Source: Maricaulis maris
GTDB lineage: Bacteria; Pseudomonadota; Alphaproteobacteria; Caulobacterales; Maricaulaceae
Reading direction: 5' to 3'
NCBI RefSeq assembly: GCF_003634045.1
Contig: NZ_RBIM01000002.1
Span: 186,001 to 250,000 of the forward strand
DNA: 64,000 nucleotides
Both the position numbers and the translations under genes were made by a program. The notes beneath the pieces are model-generated. The model was not told the DNA's origin. It saw only the letters and a program-made list of their open reading frames with translations, and searched no databases. Shown here piece by piece: positions 35,405-42,648 of this stretch. Each line of letters starts with the position of its first letter. Positions within the stretch are counted from its first letter, which is position 1.

Positions 35405-35664
35405 TTCCGATTCTCGTCCTTGATTTCGTCCCAGACAAGACCGTCCAGTTCCGGCGCTGATGATTGGCGCTCGCGAAAAGCCTTCAAGCGCGCTGCCAAT
35501 TCCGTACCGGACAGGCGCGGCGGCTCGTCATAGCTGACATCCTTGGCAAGGACCGCAATCCGCTTGCCGTATCGGGTGATCGCGATCGGCCCCTCACCCT
35601 GTTCGATCATCTCGAGCAGGGCGGAGAGCCGGGTCTTGGCTTCCAGGACACCGACTTCGATCAT
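35401..35664 (-). CDS. vapB: Antitoxin, Phd/YefM (VapB) type
   Basis: An 87-residue antitoxin. MIEVGVLEAKTRLSALLEMI, then EGPIAITRYGKRIAVLAKD, is the DNA-binding Phd/YefM fold; the C-terminal helical tail (ELAARLKAFRERQSSAPELD) should wrap the toxin. AGGAG precedes ATG 35664. A 20-bp inverted repeat immediately upstream is the probable site of self-repression. Confidence 0.92.
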   Translation of the reverse strand: MIEVGVLEAKTRLSALLEMIEQGEGPIAITRYGKRIAVLAKDVSYDEPPRLSGTELAARLKAFRERQSSAPELDGLVWDEIKDENRK

Positions 35665-35673
35665 GATTTTCTC

Positions 35674-35693
35674 CTGACCAGCATTATGGTCAG
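35674..35693. promoter_or_regulatory. Probable autoregulatory operator of vapBC
   Basis: CTGACCA and TGGTCAG are perfect 7-bp arms around GCATTA, ending 9 bp before the antitoxin start and overlapping the expected promoter region. Toxin-antitoxin complexes usually bind such sites. Confidence 0.7.
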
Positions 35694-35730
35694 ATCATAA
35701 CGCGAAACCGGGTCCCCGAACAGCGTTTCC

Positions 35731-36867
35731 CTACCTCATCACATCCTTGGCGATAATCACCCGCATGATCTCGTTCGTGCCTTCCAGGATCTGGTGGACG
35801 CGGAGATCGCGGACGATGCGTTCGAGCGGATAGTCCTGGAGATAGCCATAGCCGCCATGCAGCTGCAGGGCCTGGTTGGCGACGTCGAAACAGGTGTCGG
35901 TCGCAAAGCGCTTGGCCATCGCGCAATACTTGGCGGCGGACGGGTCACCGGCATCAATCGCCGCGGCGCCGCGATAAAGCATCATGCGCGAGGCTTCGAG
36001 TTCGGTGGCCATGTCGGCCAGCTTGAACTGGGTGACCTGGAATTGCCCGATCTCGCGGCCGAACTGCTTGCGCGTGCCGACATAGTCTTTCGCCAGTTCG
36101 AAAGCCTCGGTGGCGCCGCCCAGCGAGCAGGCGCCGATATTGATGCGGCCGCCATTGAGGCCCTTCATCGCCAGGGTGAAGCCCATCCCCTCTTCCGCCA
36201 GCAGGTTGGCAGCCGGCACGCGGCAATCCTCGAAGGTGACAACGCGGGTCGGCTGGGCATTCCAGCCCATTTTCCGCTCGTTCGCTCCAAAGGAGAGGCC
36301 CGGCGTGTCCTTCTCGACGACGATGGTCGAGATGCCTTTGGGTCCGTCGCCGCCGGTGCGGCACATGACGACATAATAATCCGATGTACCGGCACCCGAG
36401 ATGAAGGCCTTGGCACCGTTGAGCACGTAGTGGTCGCCATCGCGTACGGCTTTGGTCCGCAGATTGGCGGCATCCGACCCGGCACCCGGCTCGGTCAGGC
36501 AATAGGAGGCGATCTTCTCCATCGACATCATTCCAGGCAGGAAGCGCTGGCGCTGGTCCTCGGTGCCCCAGCTGTCGATCATCCAGGCGCACATGTTGTG
36601 GATCGACAGGAAAGCCGCGGTCGGCACACAGCCGCGCGACAACTCTTCAAAGATGATCGCGGCATCGAGGCGCGACAGCGCCGATCCGCCAACATCCTCG
36701 GCCGTGTAGATGCCGGCGAAACCCAGCTCGGCGGCTTCGCGCATCACCTGGACGGGGAAGTGCTTTTCCTCGTCCCACTGCGCGGCATTGGGCTTCAGAC
36801 GGTCTTCGGCGAATTTTCTCGCCATGTCGCGGATCAGGGTCTGATCTTCTGTGAGAGCGAAATCCAC
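35731..36867 (-). CDS. Acyl-CoA dehydrogenase, isobutyryl-CoA dehydrogenase type
   Basis: A 378-residue FAD enzyme. I chose GTG 36867, which has AGGAG seven bases upstream and starts MDFALTEDQTLIRDMARKFA, typical for the family; the frame extends 40 codons further but without family similarity. Conserved are YCLTEPGAGSDAANLRT (FAD/substrate loop), GLNGGRINIGACSLGGA, QLHGGYGYLQDYPLERIVRD and the catalytic Glu in ILEGTNEIMR. Context with HIBCH and HIBADH points to isobutyryl-CoA as substrate in valine catabolism; short-branched acyl-CoA activity is the alternative. Confidence 0.93.
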   Translation of the reverse strand: MDFALTEDQTLIRDMARKFAEDRLKPNAAQWDEEKHFPVQVMREAAELGFAGIYTAEDVGGSALSRLDAAIIFEELSRGCVPTAAFLSIHNMCAWMIDSWGTEDQRQRFLPGMMSMEKIASYCLTEPGAGSDAANLRTKAVRDGDHYVLNGAKAFISGAGTSDYYVVMCRTGGDGPKGISTIVVEKDTPGLSFGANERKMGWNAQPTRVVTFEDCRVPAANLLAEEGMGFTLAMKGLNGGRINIGACSLGGATEAFELAKDYVGTRKQFGREIGQFQVTQFKLADMATELEASRMMLYRGAAAIDAGDPSAAKYCAMAKRFATDTCFDVANQALQLHGGYGYLQDYPLERIVRDLRVHQILEGTNEIMRVIIAKDVMR

Positions 36868-37001
36868 AGCAGCACTCCTGTTGCTATTCGGTTGTTTGGC
36901 GGACAAATCTTGTCCGACGGCTTTGGCCGGAGCCGTAACGCGGGTTTGCCGCGGCGGCAAGTTTGATATGTCATTGCAAACGAACAAGACCAGAGGCCGA
37001 C

Positions 37002-37982
37002 ATGTATCCCAATACCCGCCTTCGCCGCACCCGCCAGGCCGACTGGTCCCGCCGCCTCGTGCGCGAAAATGCCCTGTCGGTGAATGACCTCATCTGGTCG
37101 GTCGTGGTCTCCGACACCGCCGGCCCGGTCGAACCGGTCGCCGCCATGCCCGGCGTGGAACGCCTCTCCCTCGCTGCACTGGCGAAGGCCGCCAAGGAAG
37201 CCCAGGCCCTGGGCATCCCGGCGATGGCGATCTTCCCGCATATCGATCCGGCCAAGAAAGATGATGCCGGCAACGAAGCCCTGAATCCGGACGGCCTCGT
37301 GCCCAATGCCATCCGCACCATCAAGGATGCCGCCCCCGATCTCGGCGTGATCTGTGATGTCGCGCTCGACCCCTTCACCACCCATGGTCATGACGGGATC
37401 CTGCAGGGCGACAGGATCGCCAATGACGAGACCGTCGAACGCCTGATCGAGCAGGCCCTGCTGCAGGCCGCTGCCGGCTGCGATGTCGTCGCCCCGTCCG
37501 ACATGATGGATGGCCGCATCGGTGCCATCCGCGAAGCGCTGGAGGGCGAAGGCCATCACGACACGATGATCCTCTCCTACGCCGCGAAATACGCGTCGGG
37601 CTTTTACGGCCCCTATCGCGAAGCGATCGGTTCAGCGGCGGCGCTGAAAGGCGACAAGCAGACCTATCAGATGGACCCGTCCAATCGCGATGAGTGCCTG
37701 CGCGAGGTCGAACTCGACATCGCCGAGGGCGCCGACATGGTCATGGTCAAGCCCGGCCTGCCCTATCTCGACATCGTCCGCGCCCTCTCCGACACCTTCC
37801 CGGTCCCGGTCTATGCCTTCCAGGTCTCCGGCGAATACGCGATGATCGAAGCCGCCGCCGCCAATGGCTGGATCGATGGCGAACGGGTGATGATGGAGAG
37901 TCTGCTGGCCTTCAAACGGGCGGGGGCAGCGGGGGTTGTGACGTATTTCGCCAAGCGGGCGGCGATGAAGTTGGCGAGGTAG
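37002..37982 (+). CDS. hemB: Delta-aminolevulinic acid dehydratase, Mg-type
   Basis: A 326-residue enzyme that joins two aminolevulinates into porphobilinogen. ATG 37002 with AGAGG upstream gives MYPNTRLRRTRQADWSRRLV. The metal site reads DVALDPFTTHGHDGIL, with Asp replacing the zinc-binding Cys of DVCLCEYTSHGHCG enzymes, so it should be Mg- rather than Zn-dependent, as in other alphaproteobacteria and Pseudomonas. The two catalytic lysines are in MILSYAAKYASGFYGP and MVMVKPGLPYLD. It is divergent from the acyl-CoA dehydrogenase. Confidence 0.96.
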   Translation: MYPNTRLRRTRQADWSRRLVRENALSVNDLIWSVVVSDTAGPVEPVAAMPGVERLSLAALAKAAKEAQALGIPAMAIFPHIDPAKKDDAGNEALNPDGLVPNAIRTIKDAAPDLGVICDVALDPFTTHGHDGILQGDRIANDETVERLIEQALLQAAAGCDVVAPSDMMDGRIGAIREALEGEGHHDTMILSYAAKYASGFYGPYREAIGSAAALKGDKQTYQMDPSNRDECLREVELDIAEGADMVMVKPGLPYLDIVRALSDTFPVPVYAFQVSGEYAMIEAAAANGWIDGERVMMESLLAFKRAGAAGVVTYFAKRAAMKLAR

Positions 37983-37989
37983 CGAGACC

Positions 37990-38379
37990 ATGGCGTGGGG
38001 ACGGATGAAATGTCTCGGTTGCGGGCATGTATTCGATGCCTACGTCGCCGAACTCCAGGATAAGCGGCGACAGCTTGGTCCGGCCGGTGAGCCGATATCT
38101 CACATTGGGGACTATTATCACTTCACTGGTCGTGACCCGATACCGCATTGCCCTGTTTGCAATCTTGCTCAACGCATGGCGATCTGGCCATTCATCCCGC
38201 TGATCTGTTCGTTTGCATCGGTATGGTTGGCCGGGATGACCATGATGGTCATCTTGCTATCCGACAAGATTCCCGACGAATTCGCCGCGCCCTTGCCGTG
38301 GATCGCCGGCATATTTTTCGCGGCAAGCCTCGTCTACGCCATCATTGCTCACTCAATCGCCAAGCCGATCCGCTGCTAG
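37990..38379 (+). CDS. Small membrane protein with four-cysteine zinc-ribbon-like motif
   Basis: A 129-residue protein starting 7 bp after the hemB stop, so probably co-transcribed. Two CxxC pairs (Cys8/Cys11 in MKCLGCGHVF and Cys54/Cys57 in PHCPVCNLAQ) suggest one cytosolic zinc ribbon of ~50 residues, followed by two membrane helices (about residues 66-88 and 103-122) and a short tail ending KPIRC. I recognise no named family. It could be a hypothetical membrane-associated redox or metal sensor; proximity to hemB is the only clue. Confidence 0.7.
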   Translation: MAWGRMKCLGCGHVFDAYVAELQDKRRQLGPAGEPISHIGDYYHFTGRDPIPHCPVCNLAQRMAIWPFIPLICSFASVWLAGMTMMVILLSDKIPDEFAAPLPWIAGIFFAASLVYAIIAHSIAKPIRC

Positions 38380-38399
38380 CGCCTTTGGCGCCCACGCCG

Positions 38400-38530
38400 C
38401 CATAAACCGCTTGCCGAGAGAAAGCCGTATCCGGTTCTTGAGCTCAAGGGTTTCAACCGCGGAGCGGCGCCTGCGGCGCCCTTGACTTGAAGAAACGGAT
38501 ACGGCCCGCTGGCTGACAAGTGATTTAAGG
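38400..38530. repeat. Dispersed long palindromic element, copy A
   Basis: This ~131-bp element has imperfect outer arms (CCATAAACCGCTTG against CCTTAAATCACTTG), different spacers on each side (CCGAGAG on the left, TCAGCCAGC on the right when read inward), and a 26-bp inner stem from 38425 to 38504 beginning CCGTATCC on both arms and ending CAAGGG. The centre holds CGGAGCGGCGCCTGCGGCGC. The same element in opposite orientation is at 55819-55948, with compensating stem changes. It lies 20 bp after the zinc-ribbon gene. Confidence 0.85.
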
Positions 38531-38580
38531 TCGGCTCCGCGCGAGGCGCCGATTTTTTTCGCACCGCGCACCTCCAGCTG

Positions 38581-38698
38581 TTGTCATCCCGGATGGACGC
38601 CCCGCGAAGGTGGGGCGAAAGTCAGGGACCTAGATGTTCGAATACATAGGTCCCCGCCATCCGTCCGGCCTTCGCCGGACATACTGCGGGGATGACAA
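38581..38698. repeat. Long inverted repeat, TTGTCATCCC family
   Basis: Arms start TTGTCATCCC on the left and end GGGATGACAA on the right; inside, GCGAAGG/CCTTCGC and GGGACCTA/TAGGTCCC also pair, giving an imperfect ~50-bp stem with an apex near GATGTTCGAATACAT. Elements with GTCATCCC ends and GGGACCT cores occur in many alphaproteobacterial genomes. No coding content is seen. The rest of this gap (38699-38927) holds only promoter-like AT-richer DNA before the next gene. Confidence 0.8.
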
Positions 38699-38927
38699 GT
38701 GTACCGGGAAGGAAGGATTGCGCATGCCGTGCTCATCCCGTCGCAAATGACCTGCCGAGAGACAGCATCCCGACCCTTGCCAGAAATCAAAATAGAGTAT
38801 GCCGAACCCCAGTAATCCACAATATATAGCGCGACGACGCTTGCGTCACCCGTAACACAGGCCTACCGTCCGTCATGTGTTGTGGTTCACGAGCGTTGTT
38901 GCAAACAAACACTCTGGGGAGACACAC

Positions 38928-39254
38928 ATGTCGCTGGACAAAATTCTCTATGCCGTCGCTGCACTCGCCGCGATTGTTTTCGCCTTTGTCACCTTTGAAT
39001 TCACGGGCCTCATCCTGGCCATTCTCGGCCTGGCTTGCGGCTTCTTCGTGAAGGGTGATCATCGCCGCGGCCTGTTGATCGCCGCGATCTTTCTCATGGC
39101 CGGCGGGGCTGGCGCCCTCGGTGGCATTCCGGCGGTCGGTGAGTATCTGACCGCCATCTTCAGCAATTACGGCGCCGTACTCGCGGCCGCCTCCCTCATG
39201 GTCATCGTGATGGCAACGGCCGAGCGGCTCGTACCAGGCATGTCGGGCGACTGA
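38928..39254 (+). CDS. Small integral membrane protein, unknown function
   Basis: A 108-residue protein with about four hydrophobic segments: ILYAVAALAAIVFAFVTFEF, then GLILAILGLACGFFV, GLLIAAIFLMAGGAGALGGI and AVLAAASLMVIVMATAERLV. ATG 38928 follows GGGGAGA, a strong ribosome site, and excludes a longer upstream frame. I do not recognise a family. It is followed by an excellent terminator and is therefore a single-gene transcript. Confidence 0.78.
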   Translation: MSLDKILYAVAALAAIVFAFVTFEFTGLILAILGLACGFFVKGDHRRGLLIAAIFLMAGGAGALGGIPAVGEYLTAIFSNYGAVLAAASLMVIVMATAERLVPGMSGD

Positions 39255-39280
39255 GACCCGCCAGCCGATCTGACATCCAC

Positions 39281-39312
39281 AGAGCTCCGGGCTATACGCC
39301 CGGGGCTCTTTT
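39281..39312 (+). terminator. Rho-independent terminator
   Basis: AGAGCTCCGGGC and GCCCGGGGCTCT form a 12-bp stem (one T-G pair) around TATAC with TTTT following. It lies 26 bp after the small membrane protein gene. Confidence 0.92.
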
Positions 39313-39385
39313 CGTTGGGGATTGATTGACCTGGCGCCAACCCCTGCCTAGTCAGCTTGCATCATGACCGAGCAGGCAAACTGAT

Positions 39386-40531
39386 ATGTCCAACAAACCG
39401 ACCCGCACCACCCTCACCGTCCAGGCCCTGCACGCGATCGACGAAATAACCGGCGCGGTCATCCCGCCAATTCATCCGGCGACGACCTATGCGCGCGACG
39501 CTGACAACCAGCTGATCGGTGAGCAGGATTATCGCCGCCCCTCGGGTCCGACCGAGAAACAGGCGGCCCGGGTTCTGGCCATGCTGGAGGGCGCGCCGGA
39601 GGCCAAATTGTTTTCCTCCGGGATGGCAGCCATCACGGCGGTGATTGAGAGCGTGCCGACGGGCGGCCATGTGATCGCCCAGACCGAAATGTATTACGGC
39701 GCCAAATTGCTGATGCAGCGCGCGGCGGGGAAGAAGCGGATATCGCTCAATCTCGTCGCCCCCGGCGACCTGCACGCCCTCACCGCCGCCGCCCGGCCCG
39801 ACACAGACCTGATCTGGATCGAAAGCCCGGCCAACCCGTCCTGGGCGGTCGTCGATATCGCCAAGACGGCCGATATCGCCCATGCGGTCGGAGCGACACT
39901 GGCGGTCGATTCAACCTGCGCCCCGCCCTGCACCACCCAGGCCCTGGCGCTGGGCGCCGATATCGTCATGCATTCGGCAACCAAATACCTCAACGGCCAT
40001 TCCGATGTGCTGGCCGGCGTTTTGGCGACGCGGGAGGTCAATGAGCGCTGGACCGAGATCGGCGAGATTCACTCCAAGACGGGCGCGGTGCCCGGTGCAT
40101 TCGAGACCTGGCTTCTGATCCGGGGCCTGCGCACACTCTGGGTCCGCTTCGAGCGGCAAAGTACCAGTGCATTGGCCATCGCCGAGGCGCTGCAGGGCGC
40201 GGACGGGCTTGAGGCCGTCCTCTATCCGGGCCTGGCGGACCATCCCGGACATGCAATCGCGGCACGTCAGATGACGAACGGTTTTGGCGGCATGCTCTCG
40301 CTGCACATCGCAGGTGGCTACGAGGCCGCGGCCCGTTTTGCGGCGTCGACACGGATCTTCACCCAGGCGACCTCGCTGGGCGGCGTGGAAAGCCTCGTCG
40401 AACATCGCAAACCGATCGAGGGGCCGGACAGTCCGGTGGCCGACAATCTGGTGCGGCTGTCAGTCGGACTGGAGGACGCAGCCGACCTGCTGGTCGACAT
40501 CCGCCAGGCGCTCCGTCACGGGCGGATTTAA
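39386..40531 (+). CDS. PLP-dependent trans-sulfuration enzyme (cystathionine gamma-synthase/beta-lyase family)
   Basis: A 381-residue Cys/Met-metabolism PLP enzyme. Conserved are AVIPPIHPATTYAR, DYRRPSGPTEKQAARVLAML, LFSSGMAAITAVIE, TEMYYGAKLLM, the Asp in AVDSTCAPPCTTQAL and the PLP lysine in MHSATKYLNGHSDVLAG. The family includes MetB, MetC, MetZ and methionine gamma-lyase; the sequence alone does not separate them, though homologues are usually called cystathionine gamma-synthase. It stands alone without other methionine genes. Confidence 0.9.
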   Translation: MSNKPTRTTLTVQALHAIDEITGAVIPPIHPATTYARDADNQLIGEQDYRRPSGPTEKQAARVLAMLEGAPEAKLFSSGMAAITAVIESVPTGGHVIAQTEMYYGAKLLMQRAAGKKRISLNLVAPGDLHALTAAARPDTDLIWIESPANPSWAVVDIAKTADIAHAVGATLAVDSTCAPPCTTQALALGADIVMHSATKYLNGHSDVLAGVLATREVNERWTEIGEIHSKTGAVPGAFETWLLIRGLRTLWVRFERQSTSALAIAEALQGADGLEAVLYPGLADHPGHAIAARQMTNGFGGMLSLHIAGGYEAAARFAASTRIFTQATSLGGVESLVEHRKPIEGPDSPVADNLVRLSVGLEDAADLLVDIRQALRHGRI

Positions 40532-40558
40532 AGCCTGTCGACCGCCTGCAACCCAGCC

Positions 40559-41188
40559 TTACTCACCCAGCTTGATCGCCGGCAGCGACCATTTGAACTG
40601 GATCGCGCAGCCGCGCAGGACCAGCGCCAGAAGTGCCGAGCCAAGCGTGACCAGGCTCGCATTGAAGCCCAGCGCCATGCCGCCGACATAGGCCGCCGCC
40701 CCGGCCAAGGCGGCGAGCGCATAAATGTCTTCACGCAGGACCAGCGGCACATCATTGACGATGATATCGCGCAACAGCCCGCCAAAGGCCGCACTCATCA
40801 TCCCGGTCAAAAGCGCGATCGTCCAATGGGCGCCGGCGGCGAGACCGGCCTGGGCACCCAGCACGCAAAAGACCGACAGCCCGATCGCATCGGCCCAGAT
40901 CAGGGCGGCGCGGCGGGTGGCGATGGCTTGCGCCCAGGGCGAGGTAAAATAGCCCAGCAGCGCGCCGAAGACGGCAACCAGCAGGTATTTCGGTTCGACG
41001 ATCCAATAGACCGGCAACGAGCCGAGCAGGATGTCGCGCAGCGTTCCGCCGCCCATGCCGGTCACCGCGCCGATGATCACCGCTCCAAACGGATCAAGGG
41101 ATTTGCGCGCCGCCAGCATGCCGCCGGAATAGGCGAAAAAGCCGATGCCAGCATAATCGAGGACGATGAAGAGGAGCTCGATGCTCAC
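40559..41188 (-). CDS. UPF0126/TRIC-type membrane channel protein
   Basis: A 209-residue protein with seven predicted helices formed by two homologous three-helix halves. Each half has the glycine-rich signature: GAVTGMGGGTLRDILLGSLP near residue 40 and AAFGGLLRDIIVNDVPLVLR near 130. This is the YadS/UPF0126 family, prokaryotic homologues of trimeric intracellular cation channels. The ATG overlaps the next gene upstream by 4 bp, so it is translated together with the 175-residue membrane protein. Confidence 0.9.
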   Translation of the reverse strand: MSIELLFIVLDYAGIGFFAYSGGMLAARKSLDPFGAVIIGAVTGMGGGTLRDILLGSLPVYWIVEPKYLLVAVFGALLGYFTSPWAQAIATRRAALIWADAIGLSVFCVLGAQAGLAAGAHWTIALLTGMMSAAFGGLLRDIIVNDVPLVLREDIYALAALAGAAAYVGGMALGFNASLVTLGSALLALVLRGCAIQFKWSLPAIKLGE

Positions 41189-41712
41189 GCGCTTTCAGCT
41201 CCCGCCTGCGCCCGCTTGAGCGCGCGGCGGGCCTTTTCCAGATCCAGCAGATCGGCGAGGTCACGGGCGCGCCAGGCCGCCGCCATCATCACGCCGCTGA
41301 CCAGCATCCAGGCCCCGATGATGAAGATCAGCGTATCGAGACGGGCAAAACCGAGGCTTTCCCAAATGCCGGGGTCCAACTCGGAGATGCCGAATACTGC
41401 GGCCACAGGGATCGAAACAATGATAAGCGCCGTGGAGCGGAAAATACGCTCGGTCCGCTCGGCATTGAGGCGCGCCCAGTCCGCAAGGAAGATAATTTGC
41501 GCCTCATCCAGCCCGCCGAGCAGGCCGAGGCCGAGCTTCCAGTGCCGCGACCGCATCAGCGTACTCATCTGGTCATTGGTCACCTGATAGAGCATCCGCT
41601 TGGAAAAGCCTGCAAACACGATCAGGCGCCAGACGGCAAACAATTGGGTCAGCCGTTTCCACACGCCCATCACGACGGGATCATTGGCGATCTGGCCCTG
41701 CGGTTCGCTCAT
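41185..41712 (-). CDS. Hypothetical membrane protein
   Basis: A 175-residue protein with a charged N-terminal half (RSRHWKLGLGLLGGLDEAQI, then FLADWARLNAERTERIF), two membrane helices (about 93-113 and 130-152) and a basic C-terminal helix LEKARRALKRAQAG. No family is recognised. It overlaps both neighbours by 4 bp (an oxidoreductase upstream, a UPF0126 channel downstream), so the three genes form a coupled operon. Confidence 0.75.
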   Translation of the reverse strand: MSEPQGQIANDPVVMGVWKRLTQLFAVWRLIVFAGFSKRMLYQVTNDQMSTLMRSRHWKLGLGLLGGLDEAQIIFLADWARLNAERTERIFRSTALIIVSIPVAAVFGISELDPGIWESLGFARLDTLIFIIGAWMLVSGVMMAAAWRARDLADLLDLEKARRALKRAQAGAESA

Positions 41713-42587
41713 GCCTCGCTCCCGCCTTTTGGACGCTCCAGCCGCGCAATCAGGCTCGACGTGTCCCAGCGATTGCCGCCCATGGCCTGCACGTCGGCAT
41801 AGAATTGATCGACCTGGGCTGCGACCGGCAGCGTGGCGCCATTGCGGCGCGCTTCATCCAGCGTGATGCGGAGGTCCTTGCGCATCCAGTCGATGGCGAA
41901 GCCATAGTCGAACTTGCCGGCGACCATGGTCTCCCAGCGGTTTTCCATCTGCCAGGATTGGGCCGCACCTTTCGAGATGGCGCCGATCACCAGGGCCGGG
42001 TCGAGCCCGGCGCGCTGGGCAAAGTGCAGGCCTTCCGACAGGCCCTGCACAATGCCGGCAATGCAGATCTGGTTGACCATCTTGGCCAACTGGCCGGAGC
42101 CGGCCGGGCCGATCAGCGAGATCGCCTTGGCATAGGCGTTCATCACCGGTTCGGCTGCCGCAAACGTGTCCGCCTCGCCGCCACACATGATGGTCAACTG
42201 ACCGTTTTCGGCCCCGGCCTGGCCACCCGAGACCGGCGCGTCGACAAAACCGATGCCGGCATCGCGCGCCTCGATATCCAGCTCGCGTGCCAACTCGGCA
42301 GAGGCCGTGGTGTGGTCAACCAGAACCGAGCCCGACTTCATGGCAGGTATCGCCTGTTCGGCGACAAGCCGTACATCGGGATCATCGCCAAGGCACATCA
42401 AGACGAAATCAGCGTCGCCGACCGCGGCCTCCACCGTATCAGCGGCAACGCCAGGATGCCGCGACGCCCAGTCCGTGGCCTTGCCGGCGGTGCGGTTCCA
42501 GACCGTCACCTGATGACCGGCAGCAGCGAGATGTCCGGCCATCGGGTAGCCCATTACGCCCAGACCCAAAAACGTACAGCGTGCCAT
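41709..42587 (-). CDS. NAD(P)-dependent beta-hydroxyacid dehydrogenase (GarR/HIBADH family)
   Basis: A 292-residue oxidoreductase starting MARCTFLGLGVMGYPMAGHL at ATG 42587, preceded by GGGGAG; 23 earlier in-frame codons are not needed. The substrate motif is VDAPVSGGQAGAENGQLTIM and the catalytic Lys is in SGQLAKMVNQICIAG. It belongs to the beta-hydroxyacid dehydrogenases (tartronate semialdehyde reductase, 3-hydroxyisobutyrate dehydrogenase, succinic semialdehyde reductases). The valine cluster already has a HIBADH, so another substrate is likely. It leads a three-gene coupled operon. Confidence 0.9.
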   Translation of the reverse strand: MARCTFLGLGVMGYPMAGHLAAAGHQVTVWNRTAGKATDWASRHPGVAADTVEAAVGDADFVLMCLGDDPDVRLVAEQAIPAMKSGSVLVDHTTASAELARELDIEARDAGIGFVDAPVSGGQAGAENGQLTIMCGGEADTFAAAEPVMNAYAKAISLIGPAGSGQLAKMVNQICIAGIVQGLSEGLHFAQRAGLDPALVIGAISKGAAQSWQMENRWETMVAGKFDYGFAIDWMRKDLRITLDEARRNGATLPVAAQVDQFYADVQAMGGNRWDTSSLIARLERPKGGSEA

Positions 42588-42648
42588 TGCGCTCTCCCCA
42601 ATCATCTCGCCCCTTGCTAGTCTCCTCGCGAATGGGGAGCAAGTCATC

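Noticed and set aside
34991-35664. vapBC as part of a mobile genomic island
   Set aside because: No integrase, transposase, tRNA junction or direct repeats flank the pair, and base composition looks like its surroundings.
36868-36987. N-terminal extension of the acyl-CoA dehydrogenase
   Set aside because: The GTG at 36867 has a good AGGAG site and gives the family-typical start; the extra 40 codons lie in the hemB divergent promoter region.
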